Both the position numbers and the translations under genes were made by a program. The notes below the pieces were generated by a model, which was not told where the DNA came from, ran no database searches, and worked only from the letters and a program-made list of their open reading frames with translations. Positions 8,557 through 17,072 of a stretch of 64,000 nt of DNA are shown in pieces. This stretch comes from Lysobacter enzymogenes (lineage in GTDB: Bacteria; Pseudomonadota; Gammaproteobacteria; Xanthomonadales; Xanthomonadaceae). Positions within the stretch are counted from its first letter, which is position 1. Each line of letters begins with the position of its first letter. The DNA lies in the NCBI RefSeq assembly GCF_900106525.1, contig NZ_FNOG01000003.1, forward strand, positions 160,261-224,260, read 5' to 3'.

Positions 8557-9462
8557 ATGGCTCGGCGCGAATCGGATCCGGGTAGTGCGCTGCCGGTGAA
8601 GGCCGGCGTGAAAAAGGCGGCGAAGAAGGTGGCTACGGGTAGGTCGGTCGCGTCGGCGGCCGCTGCGAAGCGCGCTGAACCGAAAAAAATCGACTCGAAA
8701 CGAGCCGCCGCGAAGGTATCTGCCCCGAAGACGGCGACTGCGAAGCCGGCCATCGCCAAGAAAACATCGGCGAAGAAAACCGCGCCCGCATCGGCGCCGA
8801 CCCGGCCGAAACCATCGGCCAAACCCGCAGCGGCATCGGCGCCCGCCGCCACGACGTTCCCGCGCGAGCCGCGCATCGACGCCTACATCGCCCGCGCCGC
8901 GCCGTTCGCGCAACCGATCCTGCGCGACCTGCGCGAGCGCGTGCACGCCGCCTGCCCGCCGGTGCAGGAGACGATCAAATGGGGCATGCCCAACTTCGTC
9001 TACCGCGGCAAGATCCTGTGCGGTATGGCCGCGTTCAAGCAGCACGCCAGCTTCGGCTTCTGGCAGGGCGCCAACATCGTCGGCGCCGAACAGTCGGCCG
9101 GCAGCGACGCGATGGGCCAGTTCGGCCGCCTGACCGCGCCTGCCGACCTGCCGGGCCGGCGCGAGTTCGCGGCGCTGGTGAAGCGGGCGATGGCGCTGAT
9201 CGAAACCGGCGCCAAGCGCCCGCCGAGCAAAACCGCGCAACCCAAGCCGCCGCCGCGGCCCCCGGCCGACCTGGCCGCGGCATTGGCCGCCAACCCCGCC
9301 GCGCGCAAGACCTTCGACGGTTTTCCGCCGAGCCAACAACGCGAGTACGTGGAGTGGGTGGAGACCGCCAAGCGCGAAGAAACCCGGCGCGCGCGGGTGG
9401 CGCAGGCGGTGGAGTGGATGGCGCAGGGGAAGGTGCGCAATTGGAAGTACATGGCGAAGTGA
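8557..9462 (+). CDS. DUF1801/YdeI-family protein with Lys/Ala-rich N-terminal tail
   Basis: A 301-residue protein. Residues about 1-105 form a low-complexity basic tail (repeated KKAAKK, AKKTSAKK, AKPAA) resembling bacterial histone H1-like tails. Residues about 106-220 carry a DUF1801-like fold (EPRIDAYIARAAPFAQPILR, ETIKWGMPNFVYRGKILCGM). The rest (LAANPAARKTFDGFPPSQQREYVEWVETAKR) is a YdeI/OmpD-associated domain. The ATG at 8557 is preceded by GGAG with 8-nt spacing; an upstream in-frame ATG lacks one. The function of these domains is not established; the tail suggests DNA or RNA contact, which is inference. Confidence 0.85.
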   Translation: MARRESDPGSALPVKAGVKKAAKKVATGRSVASAAAAKRAEPKKIDSKRAAAKVSAPKTATAKPAIAKKTSAKKTAPASAPTRPKPSAKPAAASAPAATTFPREPRIDAYIARAAPFAQPILRDLRERVHAACPPVQETIKWGMPNFVYRGKILCGMAAFKQHASFGFWQGANIVGAEQSAGSDAMGQFGRLTAPADLPGRREFAALVKRAMALIETGAKRPPSKTAQPKPPPRPPADLAAALAANPAARKTFDGFPPSQQREYVEWVETAKREETRRARVAQAVEWMAQGKVRNWKYMAK

Positions 9463-9474
9463 GTCCGCGCGATG

Positions 9475-9930
9475 CGGGGCAGGGCGCTGAAGTCTCTGGA
9501 TCCCCGCGTTCGCGGGGATGACGGTTTGGAGGGGCGCGGCGAAACCCATTCCCCGCCAAAGCCACCTATCGTCATGCCCGCGAAAGCGGGCATCCAGGGC
9601 TTCATCGAGGCATGGCTCTGAAGTCTCTGGATCCCCGCCTTCGCGGGGATGACGGCCTGGAGGGGCGCGGCGAAGCCCATTCGCTATGAAAGCCACCTAT
9701 CGTCATGCCCGCGAAGGCGGGCATCCAGGGCTTCATCGAGGCATGGCTCTGAAGTCTCTGGATCCCCGCCTTCGCGGGGATGACGGCTTGGAGAGGCGCG
9801 GCGAAACCCGTTTGCCGTGCAACCCGCCTATCGTCATGCCCGCGAAGGCGGGCATCCAGGGCTTTATCGCGACATGGCTCTAAAGTCTCTGTATCCCCGC
9901 CTACGCGGGGATGACGGTCTTGGAGACGCG
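9475..9930. repeat. REP-like array, family C, 131-bp period
   Basis: Four units in the same orientation as the array at 1-300. CTGAAGTCTCTGG (CTAAAG in the last) starts at 9487, 9618, 9749 and 9880, an exact 131-bp period. Each unit holds a CCCCGC-N4-GCGGGG hairpin and a TGCCCGCG-N-CGGGCA hairpin. It fills the gap between the converging 8557 and 9954 genes. Confidence 0.9.
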
Positions 9931-9953
9931 CCGCAAAACCCACCGGTCGTCAT

Positions 9954-10802
9954 TCAACGCAACGGCCGCAACCTCACGAACAAGCCGAAGTGATCCGACG
10001 GCCACACCCCGTCGCGGCTCTGGTTCAGCACGATCCGCGCCTCGGTCACCGAGAACCCGTGCGGATCGTAGAACACATGATCGATCCGCTGCGCCGGCAG
10101 ATACGCCGGGTTGAGCGTGCTGGCTCGCCCGGCATCGCCGGCCAGGTCGGGATGCGCGGTGGCGAAGGCATCGGCGTAGCGGGCGCGCAGCGCCGCCAGT
10201 TCTGGCGCGTCGGCGTCGGTGTTGAAGTCGCCGGCAAGGATGGTGCGGCGGCCGTGCGCGGTGGCGTCGACGAAGCCGAGCAGGCTGTCGATCTGGCGCC
10301 GGCGGATCGCGCCGCCGTCGCGCTCGTTGTGCAGATGCGTCGCGTAGAAATCCACGCCGGGGCGCTGCGCGTCGCCGCCAGCGAGCACATGCGCAGCGGT
10401 GCGGTAATCGTTCAAGGGTTCGAGCTTGCGCTCCTGCGCCGGCGAACCGGCGCCGGCGAGCAGGATCGCGTTGCCGTAGCGGCGCGCCGCCGCGGGCGGA
10501 TCGACCGAGACGAAGCTGACCCGGTAGCCCAGCGCCTGGCCGAGGTCTTCGGCCTGATTGGTCAGGCCCGGGCGTTGCAGCACTTCCTGCAACGCGATCA
10601 GGTCGGGCTTGAGCCGGCGCACCTCCTCGACGATCAAGGCGCGCCGCTTGGGCCAGTCGCCCTTGTCGTGCCACAGGTTGAGCGTGAGCACGCGCACCTC
10701 GCCGGCCTGCGCAGGTTCGGCGGTGCGTTCGGCGACGGGCGCACCGGCGCAGGCGCTCAGCGCGACGGCCACGGCGGCGAGAAAGAAACGGCGCGTAAGC
10801 AT
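9954..10802 (-). CDS. Endonuclease/exonuclease/phosphatase-family lipoprotein
   Basis: A 282-residue protein with an N-terminal lipobox (AVALSACAG). The EEP fold is clear: TLNLWHDKG, PDLIALQEVLQ (metal-binding Glu), FYATHLHNE, TILAGDFNTDADAPE (the GDFN motif), RIDHVFYDP and WPSDHFGLFVRL (catalytic SDHxG). EEP enzymes cut phosphodiester bonds in nucleic acids, phosphoinositides or sphingolipids; the envelope location favours a lipid or extracellular nucleic acid substrate, but the sequence does not decide. The start at MLTRRFF was chosen because it gives a proper lipoprotein signal. It is convergent with the upstream plus-strand gene across the REP array. Confidence 0.9.
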   Translation of the reverse strand: MLTRRFFLAAVAVALSACAGAPVAERTAEPAQAGEVRVLTLNLWHDKGDWPKRRALIVEEVRRLKPDLIALQEVLQRPGLTNQAEDLGQALGYRVSFVSVDPPAAARRYGNAILLAGAGSPAQERKLEPLNDYRTAAHVLAGGDAQRPGVDFYATHLHNERDGGAIRRRQIDSLLGFVDATAHGRRTILAGDFNTDADAPELAALRARYADAFATAHPDLAGDAGRASTLNPAYLPAQRIDHVFYDPHGFSVTEARIVLNQSRDGVWPSDHFGLFVRLRPLR

Positions 10803-10879
10803 GCGGCGTATCCCGATGACGACGATACCGCGAGGATAACGCGACACCGATCGGATCGCCGCACAGCCGCGGCCGCCCC

Positions 10880-11025
10880 CTGTAGGAGCGGCGCAAGCCG
10901 CGACCGCGACACCGCAACTACGCCGCAACTGCGGTTCGCAATGCGCGGGCTGCGATTGCGGCGCGACTACGATGCTGGCGCCGCAAGCGCGGTGTCGCGG
11001 TCGCGACTCGCGTCGCTCCTACAGG
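10880..11025. repeat. REP pair, family A, heads outward, with compensating stem change
   Basis: The left arm carries the hairpin GCGGC-GCAA-GCCGC. The right arm, read on the minus strand, carries GCGAC-GCGA-GTCGC. Relative to the consensus GCGGC-GCGA-GCCGC, one copy changes the loop within the GNRA class and the other replaces a G-C pair by A-T on both sides. Confidence 0.85.
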
Positions 11026-11072
11026 GAGGCAATCCGGTCGACGCGCGGCGGCGTGCGCGCTGGGGATTGCGC

Positions 11073-12872
11073 TCAGCGCGGAACGGTCTCGGTGCGCAGC
11101 ACGGGATACAGGTTGTAGCGCTCGTCCCAAGCGGTGTGGCGGCGGTAGAAGAAGTCCAGGCGCGCCTGCGGGCTCTTGGCGAACGCGGCATCCTCGCGCA
11201 GCTTGGTCTCGAACTCGGCCTTGACCTTGGGATCCTTGAGCATCTCGCGCGCCACTTCCTCGGCGACGTAATCCTCCATGTACTCCTTGCGCTCGAAGGC
11301 GTTGTTGAACTCGCCCCAGGCCGCCAGCGAATCGGGCGCCTGCGGTTCCAGCAGGGCCATGACCAAGCGCGACTTGGCCTGGGCGATGGGCACGAACAGC
11401 GCGCCGGCGACCAAATCCTGGGTTTCGTTCTTCCACTGCCCGCTCAAGGTGTTGCGCTGATGGCCTTCGCTGGACTGCGGCGAGAACTCGGCTTTGTCGG
11501 CGCGGAAGGCTTCGACCGGGGCGCCGCTGAGCGCCGCGTCCAGGCGCCGGTATTCGACGCCGTGCTGATCGAGCTTGGCCGCCACCCACGCCGCCTGCGC
11601 GGCCGGCACCAGATAACCGCCGCGCGGCGCCGGCACCTGGCGCGAGGGCTGGATGTCGTATTTGAGCGGCACGTTCCACACCTGCGGCTTGCTCTCGTCG
11701 TAGCGCGTCATCAGCGCACCGGACACGTCCGACGGCGTGCGCGTGTATTCGTAGCCGCGGAAGGCGACGGTGCGGCTCTTGTCGCTGGCCTTGTAGTCCA
11801 GCGCCACGGTCTGCCCGCCGAGCTGCTGCGCGCGGCGGTCGGCGGCGAGCGCATCGCTGCGCCACTGCGCGCCGTCGGCAGCGACCAGTTCCAGCAGGTC
11901 GACGATGGTGTTGCGGGTGATCCGCACGCGCGTGGGGTAGTCCTTCCACGAGTGGGTTTCCACCAGCATCGCCAGGCGGTTGCGCAGGTAGAAATAGCCG
12001 TGCGAGAAGCGCGGCGGCGGCACGCTGTCCTCGAAGCCGGAGGTCGGGTCGTCGGATTCGACGAAGGACGGGTAATAAGGCAGCGGCAGCGAACCTTGCT
12101 TGGACAGACGGGCGATGGTGCCGTCGCGCAGCGCGGTGCCGGCCTTGCGCAGGGCTTCGTCGCCGGCGTGCACCGGCTCGACCTGGATCGACACGTCGTG
12201 TTCGAACTTGGCCCCATCGGTGACGTGCAGGTCGATGTAGGCCAGCGGATCCCAGCGCTGCACCAGCTTGAGCATCGCCTGCATTTCCGGCGCGTCGGCC
12301 TTGAGGTAATCGCGGTTGAGGTTGTAGTTCTGCGCGGTCGTGCGCCAGCCCATTTCTTCCGGGCCGCGCTGGTTGGGACGGTTCCAGGCGCCGAAGCGCT
12401 CGTGGCCGTCGATGTTGAACACCGGCACGAACAGCAGCACCTGCTTGGCCAGCGCGCCCTTGGCCGCTTCGCCGTCGAGCGCCTGGCGCAAGGCCAGGAA
12501 GCCGGCGTCCTTGCCGTCGATCTCGCCGGAGTGGATGCCGCCCTGGATCAACAGCACCGGCAGGTTCTTGGCCTGCGCCTGCTGCGGGGTGAACGCGCCG
12601 CTGCGGGTCACCACCAGCACCTTCATCGGCCGGCCTTCCGGGGTGGTGCCGAAGTCTTCGCAGCGCACCGCGTCGGGATAGCGCTGGGCGAAGCGCGCGC
12701 ACAGTTCGATCACTTCCTGGTAGCGGCCGGTCTTGAGGAAGCCGCTGCGCTCGGACACGGTGGTGATCGGCGCATCGGCGGCCCGCGCCGGCGCGGCGAA
12801 ACCGCCGGCGAAAGCCAGCGCGAGGGCGAGGGCGGAGGGCAGGGCGGCGCGGAACTCGGGCTGGCGGGTCAT
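11073..12872 (-). CDS. M14-family zinc carboxypeptidase, secreted
   Basis: A 599-residue protein with a signal peptide (cleavage near APARAADAP). The M14 zinc site is visible as QGGIHSGEIDGKD (H114, E117) and the later His in YIDLHVTDG. NIDGHERFG and NYNLNRDYLKADAPE are the conserved substrate-pocket motifs, and LVETHSWKDY carries the probable catalytic Glu. The long C-terminal part (about 330-599) is accessory. It probably removes C-terminal residues from peptides in the periplasm or outside the cell, suiting a predatory or saprophytic life style (inference). The ATG has a GGAAG ribosome-binding site. It is monocistronic and divergent from the GST gene. Confidence 0.92.
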   Translation of the reverse strand: MTRQPEFRAALPSALALALAFAGGFAAPARAADAPITTVSERSGFLKTGRYQEVIELCARFAQRYPDAVRCEDFGTTPEGRPMKVLVVTRSGAFTPQQAQAKNLPVLLIQGGIHSGEIDGKDAGFLALRQALDGEAAKGALAKQVLLFVPVFNIDGHERFGAWNRPNQRGPEEMGWRTTAQNYNLNRDYLKADAPEMQAMLKLVQRWDPLAYIDLHVTDGAKFEHDVSIQVEPVHAGDEALRKAGTALRDGTIARLSKQGSLPLPYYPSFVESDDPTSGFEDSVPPPRFSHGYFYLRNRLAMLVETHSWKDYPTRVRITRNTIVDLLELVAADGAQWRSDALAADRRAQQLGGQTVALDYKASDKSRTVAFRGYEYTRTPSDVSGALMTRYDESKPQVWNVPLKYDIQPSRQVPAPRGGYLVPAAQAAWVAAKLDQHGVEYRRLDAALSGAPVEAFRADKAEFSPQSSEGHQRNTLSGQWKNETQDLVAGALFVPIAQAKSRLVMALLEPQAPDSLAAWGEFNNAFERKEYMEDYVAEEVAREMLKDPKVKAEFETKLREDAAFAKSPQARLDFFYRRHTAWDERYNLYPVLRTETVPR

Positions 12873-13150
12873 TGGTACTTCCGAAGGTTGAGAGCGGCGC
12901 AGGGCGGCGGCGCGGCGGCCGCGGCGAGGCGCGGACGCGGGCGGCGCCGACGGCCGCGGGATCGGGCTGGGTCGGGCTGAGCAGGGTCGAACGTAGGGCC
13001 GGCTAAATGTAAGGGATCGCGCCGGCGCCTGCCTGTGCGCGGATCGGCCTGCTGACGGGAAGTGACAGCAGTCATGCCGCGCGGCTGCGTCCGCGCGCGG
13101 CGCCATCGCCTAGACTTCCGCATCCCGCACACCCGCCGTCAGGAGCGTCC

Positions 13151-13792
13151 ATGTACGCGCTGTACTACTCGCCCGGAACCGCCAGCTTGGTCGTCCATTG
13201 GCTGTTGATCGAACTCGACCTGCCGCACGAGTTGCGCAGCGTCGATATGGCCGGACGCGCGCACAAGGGCGCGGACTATCTCGCGCTCAATCCCAACGGC
13301 GTGGTGCCGACCTTGCTGGTCGACGGCCAGCCGCGCTACGAGGCCGCGGCGTTGACCGTGTATCTGGCCGACCGCCACGGCGACGGCGCGTTCGCGCCGG
13401 CACCCGAGGATGCGCAGCGCGCCGAGTACCTGCAGTGGATGTTCAATCTGGTCGCGACCTTGCAGGCGCCGCTGCGCCTGTGGTGGTACCCGGGCGACCT
13501 GCAGGCCGACGACGAAGCCGTGCGGCGCGGCGCGCAGGCGCGCATCGAGGCCGCTTGCGAACGCCTGGACGCGCACCTGGGCGCGTCGCTCGCGCAGGGA
13601 CGCGGGCCGTATCTGCTCGGCGAGCGCCTGAGCGCGGCCGATTTCTATCTGACCATGCTGATGCGCTGGACCCGCAAGCTGCCGCGCCCGGCGCACGAGT
13701 GGCCGCACCTGGGCGAACTGGCGCGGCGGATGAAGGCGCGGCCGAGCTTCGCCGAGCTGTACCGGCGCGAAGGCCTGGAGGAGTGGGCCTGA
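13151..13792 (+). CDS. Glutathione S-transferase family protein
   Basis: A 213-residue GST. The N-terminal thioredoxin-like domain (1-80) begins MYALYYSPGTASLVVHW and contains NPNGVVPTLL with the cis-Pro, then YEAAALTVYLADRH (the glutathione gamma-Glu contact region). The C-terminal helical domain includes LLGERLSAADFYLTMLMRW, the conserved N-capping box and hydrophobic staple motif. The active residue at the end of strand 1 is Ser or Tyr rather than Cys. Likely role: conjugation or glutathione-dependent transfer; the substrate cannot be read. A TAGACT -10 sequence lies about 35 nt upstream. Confidence 0.92.
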   Translation: MYALYYSPGTASLVVHWLLIELDLPHELRSVDMAGRAHKGADYLALNPNGVVPTLLVDGQPRYEAAALTVYLADRHGDGAFAPAPEDAQRAEYLQWMFNLVATLQAPLRLWWYPGDLQADDEAVRRGAQARIEAACERLDAHLGASLAQGRGPYLLGERLSAADFYLTMLMRWTRKLPRPAHEWPHLGELARRMKARPSFAELYRREGLEEWA

Positions 13793-14089
13793 GGCAGGGC
13801 CGGGGCGGCGCAAGCCGGGAAACGGCTCGAGCAGGAACGCAGGCGCGCGCGCTCGGGCCTGGCCGTCCCACGCATTTTTTAGCGAGTTGCTGACTCCGCG
13901 CCTGTCGTCCCGCGCGGCTGAAATCTGAACGGCCGGTCGCCGGGCCGCTGCGCGGCCCGGCAGCGTTGGCGACCGCGCCGGCCAAGCCGGCGGCGCGGGC
14001 GATGGGGTAGTCTGTGGGGCTGGACCGCCCGGCGCATGCGCCGGGTCCCGCGAAGGACGCGCGATTCGACCGACGACCAGGACCGCCGC

Positions 14090-15712
14090 ATGACCCAAGC
14101 CGCCACCGCCCCCGCCGATTCGCAGGGCAAGATGCCCCGCCAGATCGCCTTCATCATCGGCAACGAGGCGGCCGAGCGCTTCAGTTTCTACGGCATGCGC
14201 AACATCCTGACCGCGTTCCTGGTCGGCACCTTGCTGATGGCCTCCACCGGCGACCTCGCCGAGCGCGAGCGCATGGCCAAGGACGTGTTCCACACGTTCA
14301 TGATCGGCACCTATTTCTTCCCGCTGCTCGGCGGCTGGCTGGCCGACCGCTACTTCGGCAAGTACAACACCGTCATCTGGTTCTCGCTGGTCTACTGCGC
14401 CGGCCACGCCTGTCTGGCCTTGTTCGAGCACAACCAGACCGGCTTCTACACCGGCCTGTTCCTGATCGCGTTCGGCGCCGGCGGCATCAAACCGCTGGTG
14501 GTGTCGTTCTGCGGCGACCAGTTCGACCAGAGCAACAAGCACAAAGCCAAGCTGGTGTTCGACGCGTTCTATTGGACGATCAACTTCGGCTCGCTGTTCG
14601 CGTCCTTGCTGATGCCGATCTTCCTGCGCGAATACGGCCCCTCGGTCGCCTTCGGCATCCCCGGCGCGCTGATGTTCCTGGCCACCTTCATCTTCTGGCT
14701 CGGGCGCAAGCGCTATGTGCTGGTGCCGCCGACGCGCAACGCGCCGGATCCGGATTCGTTCTTCAACGTCGCCCGCACCGCGCTGCGCGCCAAGACCGCG
14801 GGCCAGGGCAATCCGGGCGTGGCGGTGGCCGCGGTCGGCGTGGCCCTGGCTGCCGGCGCGCTGGCGCTGATTCCGAGCCTGGGCTTCGTCAAGAGCGCCT
14901 GTCTGGCGCTGGGCCTGCTGATCGGCTTCGGCGGCTACGGCATCTCGCTGCAGCTCGAACGCGCGCGCGGCATCCATCCCGACGCGGCCGTCGACGGCGT
15001 GCGCGCGGTGCTGCGGATCCTGATCGTGTTCGCCTTCGTCACCCCGTTCTGGTCGCTGTTCGACCAGAAGGCCTCGACCTGGGTGCTGCAGGGCCAGCGC
15101 ATGGTGGTGCCGACCGAACTGTGGTGGTGGCCGAGCTGGCTGATCTCCGGCGAGGGCGGGGCCAAGGCTGCGGCCTCGCAGATGCAGGCGATCAACCCGC
15201 TGCTGGTGATGCTGCTGATCCCGTTCAACAACCTGGCGCTGTACCCGGCGCTGCGCCGGATCGGGATCAACCCCACGCCGCTGCGGCGCATGGGCTTCGG
15301 CATCGCGGTCTCGGGCCTGTCGTGGATCGTCGCGGCGGTGCTGCAGTTGTATATGGACGCCGGCCACCCCATGTCGCTGGCATGGCAGATCGTTCCCTAC
15401 ATCCTGCTGACCTTCGGCGAGGTGCTGGTGTCGGCGACCGCGCTGGAATTCGCCTACAGCCAGGCGCCGCCGTCGATGAAGGGCGTGATCATGGCCCTGT
15501 GGTACCTGACCAGCACCTTCGGCAACCTGTGGGTGATGCTGACCAACGCCGCGGTGCGCAACGAGGCGGTGACCTCGCACATCGCCGCCACCGGCCTGAG
15601 CGAGAACGCGTTCCTGATGTTCTTCTTCGCCGGCTTCGCGTTCGTGGCGGCGGCGGCGTTCGCCTTGTACGCGCGGCGTTATCAGATGCAGGACCATTAC
15701 CGCGTCGCCTGA
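14090..15712 (+). CDS. Proton-dependent oligopeptide transporter (POT/PTR2 family)
   Basis: A 540-residue inner-membrane transporter with about 12-14 hydrophobic helices. The family signature at the start, IIGNEAAERFSFYGMRNIL, contains the ExxERFxYY-like proton-coupling motif, and the segment DAFYWTINFGSL is the second PTR signature. It imports di- and tripeptides with protons. No operon partner is present, but nearby secreted peptidases (M14, M3 and M35 families) would supply substrates (inference). The start at MTQAATAP was chosen over an upstream ATG that encodes an Arg-rich, non-family extension. Confidence 0.94.
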   Translation: MTQAATAPADSQGKMPRQIAFIIGNEAAERFSFYGMRNILTAFLVGTLLMASTGDLAERERMAKDVFHTFMIGTYFFPLLGGWLADRYFGKYNTVIWFSLVYCAGHACLALFEHNQTGFYTGLFLIAFGAGGIKPLVVSFCGDQFDQSNKHKAKLVFDAFYWTINFGSLFASLLMPIFLREYGPSVAFGIPGALMFLATFIFWLGRKRYVLVPPTRNAPDPDSFFNVARTALRAKTAGQGNPGVAVAAVGVALAAGALALIPSLGFVKSACLALGLLIGFGGYGISLQLERARGIHPDAAVDGVRAVLRILIVFAFVTPFWSLFDQKASTWVLQGQRMVVPTELWWWPSWLISGEGGAKAAASQMQAINPLLVMLLIPFNNLALYPALRRIGINPTPLRRMGFGIAVSGLSWIVAAVLQLYMDAGHPMSLAWQIVPYILLTFGEVLVSATALEFAYSQAPPSMKGVIMALWYLTSTFGNLWVMLTNAAVRNEAVTSHIAATGLSENAFLMFFFAGFAFVAAAAFALYARRYQMQDHYRVA

Positions 15713-15806
15713 ATCGCCGCGCCGCTTGAGCTGCGGTGCGGCCTGAACCGCCGCGCCGCTTGAACCGCCCTACTTAGTTCCCTCCACCCGCGAGCCCGAC
15801 CCGACC

Positions 15807-16427
15807 ATGATCACTTTCGTCCTGATCGCCGTGACCGTGCTGGTGTCGTGGCAGGCCTTCGAGAAGCCCAAGCTGTTCGAGCGACTGGTGCTGTGGCCCC
15901 CGGCGGTCGATCGTTTTCATCAGTACGACAGGCTGGTGACTTACGGTTTCGTGCATACCGATTGGCGGCATGTGCTGTTCAACATGATCACCCTGTACTT
16001 CTTTGGCCGTTCGGTCGAGAACATCTTTGCGCAGTTGACCGGGCAGGGCATGTTCCTGCTGTTTTATCTGTCGGCGCTGGTGGTTTCCATTCTTCCCAGC
16101 TACCTGCGGCATCGCAAAGATCCCGGCTACAGAACCCTGGGCGCGTCGGGTGCGGTGGAAGCGGTGTTGTTCGCGTTCGTGCTGTTCGACCCGTGGAACT
16201 GGATCATCTTCTTTGTGATTCCGGTGCCGGCGATCGTTTTCGCGGTGGCCTTCATCGGCTACTCGTATTGGGCCGACAAGCGCGGGGGCGGCAAGTACAA
16301 CCACAATGCGCACCTGTCCGGGGCCATCTACGGCGTGCTGTTCATGCTGCTGCTGGAGCCGCGCGTGTTCCTGCTGTTCCTGGAAAAGCTGGCCAACCCC
16401 CGCGGACCGAGCTTCTTCGGGGGCTGA
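15807..16427 (+). CDS. Rhomboid-family intramembrane serine protease
   Basis: A 206-residue protein with about six hydrophobic segments. VTYGFVHTDWRHVLFNMITLYFFG is the rhomboid L1/TM2 region (shown here in parts: GFVHTDWRH, then LFNM). The catalytic Ser lies in GASGAVEAV (GxSG, about residue 113) and the catalytic His in NHNAHLSGAIYG (about residue 171). It cleaves transmembrane substrates within the bilayer. The substrate is unknown. It stands alone downstream of the peptide transporter. Confidence 0.93.
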   Translation: MITFVLIAVTVLVSWQAFEKPKLFERLVLWPPAVDRFHQYDRLVTYGFVHTDWRHVLFNMITLYFFGRSVENIFAQLTGQGMFLLFYLSALVVSILPSYLRHRKDPGYRTLGASGAVEAVLFAFVLFDPWNWIIFFVIPVPAIVFAVAFIGYSYWADKRGGGKYNHNAHLSGAIYGVLFMLLLEPRVFLLFLEKLANPRGPSFFGG

Positions 16428-16521
16428 CGGCGGGCGGATCCGGCGTTCGGCCGATCCGATTCCGACGGACCTGCCGAGCCCGGCAGATCGGTTCAAAACA
16501 GGCGCGTCGCCCTAAAACCGA

Positions 16522-16565
16522 CGGGCCCGAAGGCCTCCCGCGCAGCGGGACGGACTTCGGGCCCG
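16522..16565 (-). terminator. Hairpin downstream of the 63-residue gene
   Basis: CGGGCCCGAAG pairs perfectly with CTTCGGGCCCG across a 22-nt loop; it lies just past the 3' end of the minus-strand gene at 16597. There is no clear T-run. Confidence 0.5.
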
Positions 16566-16596
16566 AGTCGTTTGTTGCGTTGCGGCGAACGGCGGC

Positions 16597-16788
16597 TCAG
16601 GCCGCGATCGAGCGCTCCAGTTCGAGCTCGCCTTCGCCGTAGGCCGCCGCCAGGCCGGCCTGAATCTGCGCGTCGAGCTCGCGCAGCTCGGCATCGTCGC
16701 CGATGCCGTCGCGGGCGAGGTCGAACAGGCGGGCGATGACGGCGTTGCTGTGGACGTCGTCGCTGTAGCGGTCGATGTGGCGAGCCAT
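16597..16788 (-). CDS. Small conserved-looking protein, unknown function
   Basis: A 63-residue acidic, mostly helical protein (MARHIDRYSDDVHSNAVIAR...). The ATG is preceded by AAGGGG with 7-nt spacing, a strong ribosome-binding site. There is no signal peptide, Cys or known motif. A gene rather than a chance frame is supported by the ribosome-binding site, the hairpin at its 3' end, and less extreme composition than neighbouring shadow frames. Function unknown. Confidence 0.65.
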   Translation of the reverse strand: MARHIDRYSDDVHSNAVIARLFDLARDGIGDDAELRELDAQIQAGLAAAYGEGELELERSIAA

Positions 16789-17072
16789 TGGATTTCCCCT
16801 TCGTCGTAACTGTGGACTTACGCACAGTTCTACGCAGGTTCCATGCCAGGGTTTTCCCTAGCTTGCATGACCGAAAAGTGACGCGAGAGGTCAACACCGG
16901 CCGGACAAGATCAGTCGCGTGACGCAACGCGGCGATACCTCACTTGCGCTCACTCACCATGAAGGTGCCGCGTGCTAACACGAAGGCGTGTTGGCAGCAG
17001 CACAGGCTGATGTAGTTACGGGGGCAGCCGCTATCATTCGCGCATTCGCAAACACTCGACGAGGAGTCAAGC

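Noticed and set aside
13793..14089. Possible small gene in the gap before the peptide transporter
   Set aside because: No start with a ribosome-binding site and no plausible composition; the gap holds a TAGTCT sequence and likely promoter DNA only.
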